NCBI GenBank assembly: GCA_013812505.1 | Contig: JACCTH010000030.1 | Location: 1 to 57,127 of the forward strand | Length of the DNA: 57,127 nt | Direction: 5' to 3' | From: Acidimicrobiia bacterium | GTDB taxonomy: Bacteria > Actinomycetota > Acidimicrobiia > Spongiisociales > ZC4RG35 | Shown: positions 50,897-57,127 of the stretch, one piece after another | Layout: every line of letters starts with the position of its first letter | Position numbering within the stretch: the first letter of the stretch is position 1 | Position numbers and translations under genes: made by a program | The notes under the pieces: generated by a model | What the model was told of the DNA's origin: nothing | Databases searched by the model: none | Seen by the model: the letters and a program-made list of their open reading frames with translations, nothing else

Positions 50897-51796
50897 TTAT
50901 GATGCGTTTCCCCGAACCTGGTCACCCCGCGGCGAGTTCGAACCGCTCATCGGGAGTCTGGGATCGACCGGAGCTTGAGACCACGCCTCGGACAGCCATT
51001 GGTGGGCGGGGTCGTAACACACCTTCCAGGCTCTCTCTTTGCCTGGACCCGCCATGACGTTGAGGTAATACATGTCGTAGCCGGGGGCGGCGGCGGACGG
51101 TCCGTGATACCCACGAGGCACGAGAAAGACATCGCCGTCGGCCACTGTGACGGTCTCGTCGATGGCGCCATCGGCGGTGTAAGTCCGATGGTGACCGAAG
51201 CCGGCTTCGCCGCCGATGCGGAAGTAGTAGATCTCCTCCAGGGGCACTTCGTGGGGCGTCGATTCGTCGTGTTTGTGGGGCGGATATGAGGACCAGTTGC
51301 CAGACGGCGTGAGGACTTCGACAACGATCAGATTGTCGGGTCCGTCCACGTCCGCTCCGAGCAACCGGTTGATCTGGCGTGATGCTGGTCCCGCCCCGCG
51401 TATCTCAACGGCAACATCCGCGGCCTCTCGGTAGAAGGCAACCGTTCGCCTCTGACACCGTGCTGAAGCCACGGCGAACTCTCCGCCCTCAGCGCTTTGA
51501 ATTGTGAACTCGATGTCACGGGGCAAGTAGCAAAGGTCGGGCACCGCGTCGAAAACATCGACGCGTCCTCGAAGCTCGAAGTGCTCACCATCACTCGTCT
51601 CGACCCGACAACCACCACTAATCGGCACGACGCAACCTTCAGTATCACCGAGTGGTATGGACCGTGTTTCGCCCGACGCCAAGCGGACGACGTGCAGACC
51701 GCAATAGCTCCATCCGGCATCGTCGGTGGTAAGCCTGACCGGATCGTCTCTTGTGGAAAGCGACCCGGCGGGTCGGTGCAGACTCGAAAGGGTCAC
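50897..51796 (-). CDS. iolB: 5-deoxy-glucuronate isomerase
   Basis: IolB converts 5-deoxy-D-glucuronate to 2-deoxy-5-keto-D-gluconate in inositol degradation. The 299-residue bicupin has metal-binding histidines in SSYPPHKHDESTPHEVPLEE, followed by IYYFRIGGEAGFGHHRTYTA and VFLVPRGYHGPSAAAPGYDM YYLNVMAG, all classical IolB blocks. I chose GTG 51796 because it overlaps the aldolase stop (GTGA) and starts VTLSSLHRPAGSL; a longer frame upstream runs through the aldolase gene. It is the last gene of the iol operon in this orientation. Confidence 0.9.
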   Translation of the reverse strand: MTLSSLHRPAGSLSTRDDPVRLTTDDAGWSYCGLHVVRLASGETRSIPLGDTEGCVVPISGGCRVETSDGEHFELRGRVDVFDAVPDLCYLPRDIEFTIQSAEGGEFAVASARCQRRTVAFYREAADVAVEIRGAGPASRQINRLLGADVDGPDNLIVVEVLTPSGNWSSYPPHKHDESTPHEVPLEEIYYFRIGGEAGFGHHRTYTADGAIDETVTVADGDVFLVPRGYHGPSAAAPGYDMYYLNVMAGPGKERAWKVCYDPAHQWLSEAWSQAPVDPRLPMSGSNSPRGDQVRGNAS

Positions 51797-52683
51797 GGTG
51801 CGTGGACGATCTCCGCGGCCTGGTCGACCCATCGGGTCACGTCTCCGTCTTGGGGGTAGAGGAGGCTGCGGCCGACTACGAGACCTCGAACGTTGGGGAC
51901 GAGCATCGCTCGCCGCCACTGCTCAACGACCACCGATGCCTGATCTCCCGGGTCGCCACCAAGCATCAGCGATGGCAGGCTGGTGGCGCCAAAGACTCGC
52001 TCGGGATCCTCGGGGGCGGGGACCTTCAACCAGGTGTACGCGGAGGTCGCTCCCAGTGCGGACGCAACGGCGATCGCACCGATGAGAGCCTCAGCGTCAG
52101 TATCGAGATGCAATCGGCCTTGCGGATCACGGGAAACCGACAAAGGCTCAACCAGAGCTAACAGGCGCCGCGCGGCGAGGTCAGAGATCGCCTCGGCGCA
52201 GGCTTGGAGCGTATTGATGGTCCCAGTATCGGAGTAATCGAGCCGGAGGAGCATCTTCCCGCCATCCAACCGTCCCTGCTCGATCGCGGCAGGTGAATAG
52301 GCGCTGAAGCGGTCGTCGAGTTCCCACGCAGAGCCGGTGAGCCCACCCCTATTCATCGAACCAAAAACGACTTTGTTGTCAAGCTCATCGAGCAGCAAAA
52401 GATCTTCGACGATGTCGGGAGTAGCCAGCAATCCGTCGACACCGGGCCTGCGCAGAGCCGTCACCACCCGGTCGAGTAGCTGATATCGGTCAGCCATGGC
52501 CATCTCGTTAGTGCCCACCCGCAGGATGCGTCGGGCGGGGTGATCGGCCGCGATGATCATGAGGTTGCCGTCCTCTCCGAGCAGCGAGCTCCGCTGGCGC
52601 TCACCAGCCTTGACGGCGATGAGCTCCGGATTCCGAGCCCTGAGCTCGTTGAGTCCGGCGTATCGGCTCTCCGACAAAATCAA
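51793..52683 (-). CDS. Cgl0159-type class I aldolase of inositol pathway
   Basis: The start TTG 52683 overlaps the iolC stop (TTGA). The 296-residue beta/alpha-barrel is of the Cgl0159/DUF2090-like family encoded in corynebacterial inositol operons, where it stands in place of IolJ. Blocks include NLMIIAADHPARRILRVG, GVDGLLATPDIVEDLLLLDE, FGSMNRGGLTGSAWELDDRF and the probable Schiff-base Lys in SAYTWLKVPAPEDPERV. It is inferred to split 6-phospho-5-dehydro-2-deoxygluconate into dihydroxyacetone phosphate and malonate semialdehyde. An adjoining IolC supports this. Confidence 0.85.
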   Translation of the reverse strand: MILSESRYAGLNELRARNPELIAVKAGERQRSSLLGEDGNLMIIAADHPARRILRVGTNEMAMADRYQLLDRVVTALRRPGVDGLLATPDIVEDLLLLDELDNKVVFGSMNRGGLTGSAWELDDRFSAYSPAAIEQGRLDGGKMLLRLDYSDTGTINTLQACAEAISDLAARRLLALVEPLSVSRDPQGRLHLDTDAEALIGAIAVASALGATSAYTWLKVPAPEDPERVFGATSLPSLMLGGDPGDQASVVVEQWRRAMLVPNVRGLVVGRSLLYPQDGDVTRWVDQAAEIVHAP

Positions 52684-53648
52684 GACACTTCCTCCTTGGT
52701 AGCCAATAAGGATCTGACCTGCTCCTCGGTGGGCATGGCATCGGCACAGGCGAGGCGTGCCGCGACATAGGCCCCGGCCGCGTTGGCGAAACGGATCGTC
52801 TCGACCGGATCCCAGCCCTGGAGTAGTCCGTGGCAAAGAGCGCCCCCAAACGCATCCCCGGCCCCAAGCCCGTTGACCACGTTGACGTGGACGGGAGGGA
52901 CTTGCTCCCACGTGTCGCCCCACGCAACCATCACGCCTTCTGGACCGAGTTTCACTATTGCCAGCTCCAAGCCGAATCGCTCGCGCATCCTGGCCGCCTG
53001 CTCCTGCGGGGAGGCCTCCCCGACGACAACGGCGCACTCCTCGCGATTGCCAACCGCCACCGTCGCGTGCATCAAGGCATGTCGCTGCAGGTCGGCGGCC
53101 TCGGCGGGATTCGGCCAGAGGGTTGGCCTGTAGTCGAGGTCGTGAATCGTGATCGGCCGCCCCGTCCTTGCCTCTAGGGCGAGCATGGTCGTTTCACGAC
53201 TCGGGGCGTCGGCGAGGCCGGTTCCGGTCGTCCAAACGATACGCGCCGATGCGAGCTCGGCGGCGGGCAGATCCGAAGGCACAAGATTCATGTCCGGCGC
53301 CTTCGGCTCCCGATAGAAGAGGATGGGGAAGCGGTCGGGCGGGAAGAGCTCACAGAACACGATCGGCGTGCGCAACTTGGGGTCGGTGGTGACCCATTGG
53401 CTGTCGACGCCGAAGTCGGTGAGCGCGTTCTTGACATATGGGCCGAAGGGATCGTCACCCACTTTGGTGACTACGGCCACGTGGTGGCCATATCTGGCGG
53501 CTGCTACCGCGACATTGGTCGGGCTGCCACCGAGCGACTTGGCAAACGTTCTCACCTCGGCGAGTGGGACACCGGACTGGAGAGGGTAGAGGTCGACTCC
53601 GACGCGACCCATCGTGATGAGGTCGTAACGATCCGTGGTGTCGCTCAT
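52680..53648 (-). CDS. iolC: 5-dehydro-2-deoxygluconokinase
   Basis: This 322-residue PfkB/ribokinase-family enzyme opens with YDLITMGRVGVDLYPLQSGV, the IolC signature. VRTFAKSLGGSPTNVAVAAARYG is the N-terminal substrate motif and VNGLGAGDAFGGALCHGLLQGW holds the catalytic Asp and anion hole. It phosphorylates 2-deoxy-5-keto-D-gluconate using ATP. Overlaps with iolD upstream (ATGA) and with the aldolase gene downstream (TTGA) show coupled translation. Confidence 0.95.
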   Translation of the reverse strand: MSDTTDRYDLITMGRVGVDLYPLQSGVPLAEVRTFAKSLGGSPTNVAVAAARYGHHVAVVTKVGDDPFGPYVKNALTDFGVDSQWVTTDPKLRTPIVFCELFPPDRFPILFYREPKAPDMNLVPSDLPAAELASARIVWTTGTGLADAPSRETTMLALEARTGRPITIHDLDYRPTLWPNPAEAADLQRHALMHATVAVGNREECAVVVGEASPQEQAARMRERFGLELAIVKLGPEGVMVAWGDTWEQVPPVHVNVVNGLGAGDAFGGALCHGLLQGWDPVETIRFANAAGAYVAARLACADAMPTEEQVRSLLATKEEVS

Positions 53649-55492
53649 ATCCCGATTCGTTGGCGTTTGCGCTCCGCTTCATGTTGCGCCCTGGCGAGAC
53701 GCACCGATGGCTGATCGCTGACCTCGGGAACACCGACGTCCCACCACGCGTCACCGCCGGTCCAGACGTGGGGGTCTGTCTTGATGACAAGGACAGTCGT
53801 GCGGTCGCTGGAACGGGCTCGGGCCAGCGCTGAACCAAGTTCGGCCACGGTGGCAACGTCCTCGGCATTCGCCCCCAGGGAACGGGCATGGCTCGCGAAG
53901 TCGACGACAACCGAGTTACTCCGGCGGACGTTCTCGAGAAGATTGTTGAACGAGGCGCCGCCCTTGGCGGTCTGGAGGCGGTCGATGACGGCATATCCGC
54001 CGTTGTCGCAAAGAACGAGGATGAACTTGTGACCGGTGAGAACCGAGCTGTAGATCTCCGAGTTCGCCATCAGATAGGAGCCGTCTCCGCAAAAGGAGAT
54101 CACCTGCCGCTCCGGCTGCGCCATCGCCGCCCCCCAAGCTCCCCCGATCTCATAACCCATACAGCTGAAGCCGTATTCGCAGTCGAACGTGCGGGGGGCG
54201 AGACTGCGCCAGCCTTTGTTCAACTCGCCGGGCAGGCCACCGGCAGCCGACAGGATGTAGTCAGTCGGCAAAGCATTGTCCCAAACGGTCTTTATCACTG
54301 CTTGATACGAAGGCCATTCCCCCGAAGGGGCACGCGACGACAACTCGTCCAGATATCGGTTCCATTCGCTGTACAACCCTTGCGCGGCGCTCAGCCAGGC
54401 GTCCGGTGCTTGCCACTCGGCGAGGGTGGCCGACAAATCTTCCAGGCCTCGGTTCGCATCCCCGATCAAAGGCGTGGCCTGGTGCTTGACCGCGTCGAAT
54501 CGCGCGGTGTTGATCGAAACGAGCCGCATCCGCTCGTTCTGGAACACCGACCACGATCCAGTGGTGAAGTCCTGCAGACGGGTCCCAACGGCAAGGACGA
54601 CATCAGCGTCGGCCGCCACGTCGTTGGCCGAGGACGATCCGGTGACACCAATGGGTCCAACAAAATTCGGGTGATCCCAGACCAGGGACGACTTGCCGGC
54701 AACGGTCTCAACAACCGGGAGGTTGTGTTGCTCCGCAAACCATTGCAGGGTGCTTTCCGCTTTTGCATAGTGAACGCCACCGCCGGCGATAACGATGGGC
54801 TGTTCTGCCGCGCCGAGGATCGCGGCAGCGGCGGCAATATCGCCCGGGTCGGGTCCGGGGCGGCGAACCTTCCAAATCCGCGGGTCGAAGAACTCCAGCG
54901 GATAGTCGAAGGCTTCGGCCTGAACGTCCTGAGTCAACCCGATGAAGGCGGGACCACAGTCGGCCGGATCCAGCATGACAGCTGTCGCTTGTGGCAGTGA
55001 GGAGAGGATCTGAGCGGGATGCGCGATCCTGTCCCAGTAGCGAACGACAGGCTTGAAGGCATCGTTGACGTTAATCGTGGGATCACCGAAATGTTCGGCT
55101 TGTTGGAGGACTGGATCGGCCAGACGGTGGGCAAACGTATCTCCGGAGAGAATGAGCAGCGGCAGCCGATCGGCCATGGCGATGCCGGCCGTGGTCACCA
55201 TATTGGCGGCTCCCGGTCCAATCGAAGAGGTGGCGACCATCACCTGGCGGCGGAGCCGCGCCTTGGCGAAGGCGACCGCCGCCATCGACATCGACTGCTC
55301 GTTCTGACCGCGCCACGTCGGCAGGCGATCCTGAACCTGCTCGAGCGCCTCACCGAGGCAGGTCACGTTGCCGTGACCAAAAATCGCGAAGACTCCGGCG
55401 AATAACGGCAAAAGCTCTCCGTCATCCTCGATCATCTGTGACAGGAGGTAGCGAACGATTGCCTGCGCTGTCGTCAAACGAACCGTTTCCAC
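53645..55492 (-). CDS. iolD: 3D-(3,5/4)-trihydroxycyclohexane-1,2-dione hydrolase
   Basis: This thiamine-diphosphate enzyme opens the inosose-derived ring to 5-deoxyglucuronate. The protein is about 615 residues with three ThDP-family domains. The catalytic-Glu region is PTWRGQNEQSMSMAAVAFAK, the central Rossmann-like domain holds EQPIVIAGGGVHYAKAESTL, and the diphosphate/Mg site is ISFCGDGSYLMANSEIYSSV followed by LVLCDNGGYAVIDRLQ. GTG 55492 follows GGAGGA and is the preferred start. It is followed without a gap by iolC. Confidence 0.95.
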   Translation of the reverse strand: METVRLTTAQAIVRYLLSQMIEDDGELLPLFAGVFAIFGHGNVTCLGEALEQVQDRLPTWRGQNEQSMSMAAVAFAKARLRRQVMVATSSIGPGAANMVTTAGIAMADRLPLLILSGDTFAHRLADPVLQQAEHFGDPTINVNDAFKPVVRYWDRIAHPAQILSSLPQATAVMLDPADCGPAFIGLTQDVQAEAFDYPLEFFDPRIWKVRRPGPDPGDIAAAAAILGAAEQPIVIAGGGVHYAKAESTLQWFAEQHNLPVVETVAGKSSLVWDHPNFVGPIGVTGSSSANDVAADADVVLAVGTRLQDFTTGSWSVFQNERMRLVSINTARFDAVKHQATPLIGDANRGLEDLSATLAEWQAPDAWLSAAQGLYSEWNRYLDELSSRAPSGEWPSYQAVIKTVWDNALPTDYILSAAGGLPGELNKGWRSLAPRTFDCEYGFSCMGYEIGGAWGAAMAQPERQVISFCGDGSYLMANSEIYSSVLTGHKFILVLCDNGGYAVIDRLQTAKGGASFNNLLENVRRSNSVVVDFASHARSLGANAEDVATVAELGSALARARSSDRTTVLVIKTDPHVWTGGDAWWDVGVPEVSDQPSVRLARAQHEAERKRQRIGI

Positions 55493-55535
55493 GGTTCCTC
55501 CCAACCGAGCGCCAGCCCGTCAATCGTCACCGGCA

Positions 55536-56492
55536 TCAACCATCCCCCTCCAGAGCCAAGGATTGATTGACCCGGCCCACCATTGCGGGATCGCCCCGGA
55601 ACCGGTCACCGTGCCAACCCATCGTCAGGGCAGCCATCGCTGTTCCCGTCTTGATCCCCTGTTGGATATCACCTTCGAGAACTCCAACAACAATTCCAGC
55701 GGCAAAGGCGTCACCGGCACCGATCTCATCGACCACAACAGTCGGCACGGCAGGCGTCGCTCCCTCGTTGCGATCAATCGACCAAACACAGCCTCGGTCA
55801 CCAAGAGTCAGCACGATCGCGTCGGTTGCCAGCGCGGATCTGAGAGACGCGAGAGCTGTGGACGATTCGCCGTCGACACCAAAAAGAACGCTGGCGTCTT
55901 CTCGCCCAATGATGGTCAAGTTCGACTCCCGGCTCAGGGCCACGACATGTCGGCGGGCTGCCTCCGCCGGCCAGAGTTGGGATCGGTAGTTGACATCAAA
56001 GGTCACAAAGACGCCGGCGACACGGGCACGGCGAACCAACTCGCGCGTCACCTCGGCCAGCGTGTCGGACAAAGCAGGCGTGATACCGGTGACATGGACC
56101 ACTGCCGCGTCTTCAACCTGGGTCCAGGGGACATCGTCGACCGTCAGATCACACACCGTCGAACAGTTCCGATCGTAGGTCACCCGACTCCCGCCGGGTG
56201 TAGCGGACGGCTCCAGGTAATAGATTCCGACCTTGCCCTTAGGAACCCACCTGATCGTCGAGACGTCAACGCCCTGAGTGGCAGTGGCCGCCGCGATCCG
56301 TTTCCCAAGCGGGTTGGCGGGGAGTTGAGAAAACCAGGTGGCCGCGTAGCCCATTCGCGCCACTGCCACCGCCACGTTGGCTTCTGAGCCTCCTTCGTGA
56401 ATCTGCACGGATCTCGCGTCGTCTAGCCGATCGCCTCGCGGTACCGAAAGCCGGAGCAGGCCCTCGCCCAGCGTGAACAGGCCACGGGTCAT
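55536..56492 (-). CDS. PfkB sugar kinase, 2-keto-3-deoxygluconate kinase-like
   Basis: This 318-residue PfkB enzyme starts LFTLGEGLLRLSVPRGDRLD and has VQIHEGGSEANVAVAVARMG, KGKVGIYYLEPSATPGGSRV, and the anion-hole motif VVVDEIGAGDAFAAGIVVGV. The GEGLLRLS/GGSEANVA pattern is that of KdgK rather than IolC. It lies between the IolE-like gene (ATGA overlap) and iolD. KDG phosphorylation would supply the KDPG aldolase encoded at 33.8 kb, linking the inositol operon with the sugar-acid module. A dedicated inositol-related substrate is also possible. Confidence 0.85.
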   Translation of the reverse strand: MTRGLFTLGEGLLRLSVPRGDRLDDARSVQIHEGGSEANVAVAVARMGYAATWFSQLPANPLGKRIAAATATQGVDVSTIRWVPKGKVGIYYLEPSATPGGSRVTYDRNCSTVCDLTVDDVPWTQVEDAAVVHVTGITPALSDTLAEVTRELVRRARVAGVFVTFDVNYRSQLWPAEAARRHVVALSRESNLTIIGREDASVLFGVDGESSTALASLRSALATDAIVLTLGDRGCVWSIDRNEGATPAVPTVVVDEIGAGDAFAAGIVVGVLEGDIQQGIKTGTAMAALTMGWHGDRFRGDPAMVGRVNQSLALEGDG

Positions 56493-57127
56493 CTCGGTGG
56501 GCGCTCACCATTCGCAATGAGCTGTTGGACCAACCATTTGCGGTTTCTCTCCTCGGCCTTGGCGACGCTGCGATACGAATCGACACGGCTCGGGCTCCGG
56601 TCCTGCTCGATCACCAACCAACCCTGATATTGGGCTCGACTCAGCTCAGCGATGAACTCCGTCAGATCGACGTCGCCTTCACCCAGCGGCGACGACACGT
56701 CTGCCCACCACTCGTCGAAGTCTTTCCGTTGGGTTTCTCGAGCCTTGATCAGGACGTCGACGTGCACGTCTTTGACATGGACATGATTGATTCGATCCCT
56801 CCAAGCCCTAAGACACTCCGAGGCAGCTGCACCGGCGAGGCGAAGGTGACCGGTGTCAAGAGTCAGACCAACCTCGGTTAGAGCAAGCAGGCGCTCGACC
56901 TCCCAAACCGACTCCACGTAGGTACTGATGTGGGGATGGAAGGACAGTGGCACGCCAGCCTCCCCGGCCATGGTTTCGAATCGTTTGACGACCTCGACCA
57001 GCCGCCGCCAGCCGTCGGCCTCGAGGGCCTCGGTGCGGTCCCACCAGGGGCGGGCCGGGTTGGCAAGCAAGGCATCTGCTCCCCCATCGGCAAGGATCAA
57101 AGGCGCTCGGGCGTTGCCCACCGCCGC
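56489..57127 (-). CDS. IolE/sugar isomerase-like TIM barrel, 5' end outside window
   Basis: The available part (about 210 residues) is the C-terminal portion of an AP-endonuclease-2-fold protein: GVPLSFHPHISTYVESVWEV (metal His), VGLTLDTGHLRLAG (metal Asp and His), INHVHVKDVHVDVL (metal His) and GWLVIEQDRSP (metal Glu). KDFDEWWADVSSPLGEGDVD resembles the insert of inosose dehydratases (IolE) and IolH. The frame is open to the window edge, so the N-terminus is missing. Operon position makes inosose dehydratase (IolE) the best candidate. Confidence 0.8.
   Translation of the reverse strand, partial: AAVGNARAPLILADGGADALLANPARPWWDRTEALEADGWRRLVEVVKRFETMAGEAGVPLSFHPHISTYVESVWEVERLLALTEVGLTLDTGHLRLAGAAASECLRAWRDRINHVHVKDVHVDVLIKARETQRKDFDEWWADVSSPLGEGDVDLTEFIAELSRAQYQGWLVIEQDRSPSRVDSYRSVAKAEERNRKWLVQQLIANGERPPR

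Overview
The window is 57 kb of high-GC DNA with actinobacterial features. It has a deazaflavin (Ddn-type) oxidoreductase gene and an LLM-class flavin/F420 oxidoreductase gene, a tiny lysine-rich actinobacterial protein, many GTG/TTG starts, and very frequent 4-nt NTGA stop/start overlaps between operon genes. An uncultured soil or aquatic actinobacterium, possibly of the Acidimicrobiia type, fits. The exact taxon cannot be fixed from the sequence alone.

Layout. 1-1.3 kb: no intact gene. This stretch holds a family of perfect hairpin palindromes, a 13-bp direct repeat at both edges and a truncated tRNA-Met 5' half. 1.3-15.8 kb: chromosomal genes, including a Rv2258c-like methyltransferase, a UspA protein, aat, an AidB-type acyl-CoA dehydrogenase with a DAO oxidoreductase, a DmpA aminopeptidase, a DUF3105 protein, a response regulator/HEAT/GT2 operon, a PA2169-type four-helix protein, a DoxX protein, and the Ddn-like and LLM oxidoreductases. 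15.8-24.3 kb: a degraded zone with a sigma-factor fragment, a frameshifted sigma factor, an alcohol dehydrogenase remnant, a tRNA-Asn 3' half cut at the anticodon loop (att-like), a NYN RNase, an XRE regulator, a MarR/SRPBCC pair with a clear double operator, and frameshifted SDR, sulfite-oxidase-like and TetR genes. 24.3-30.2 kb: a coenzyme-B12 acyl-CoA mutase operon (mutase large subunit, B12-binding subunit, hydroxyacyl-CoA dehydrogenase, TetR, MeaB) divergent from a thiolase across a TetR-type operator.

30.2-57.1 kb is a large carbohydrate-catabolism island. One module holds an SMP-30 lactonase (frameshifted), an enolase-superfamily sugar-acid dehydratase, a zinc dehydrogenase and a KDPG aldolase carrying an in-frame amber codon. 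A KDG-type PfkB kinase 20 kb away would complete a semi-phosphorylative Entner-Doudoroff route. A second module has a GH31 alpha-glycosidase divergent from a six-gene operon (GntR, SIS, SDR, FAD oxidoreductase, ROK kinase, phosphotriesterase-like lactonase). A third is an ABC sugar importer (no ATPase) with a Gfo/Idh dehydrogenase and a secreted FG-GAP/UnbV lipoprotein under a divergent AraC regulator. The last is a myo-inositol operon (iolE-like, KDG kinase, iolD, iolC, Cgl0159-type aldolase, iolB) next to an MgtC-like membrane protein and a broken opine-dehydrogenase gene.

Several genes carry single-base frameshifts in C/G runs. These could be sequencing errors. The two in-frame amber codons, the inverted segment in the sulfite-oxidase-like gene and the half tRNAs cannot be explained that way.
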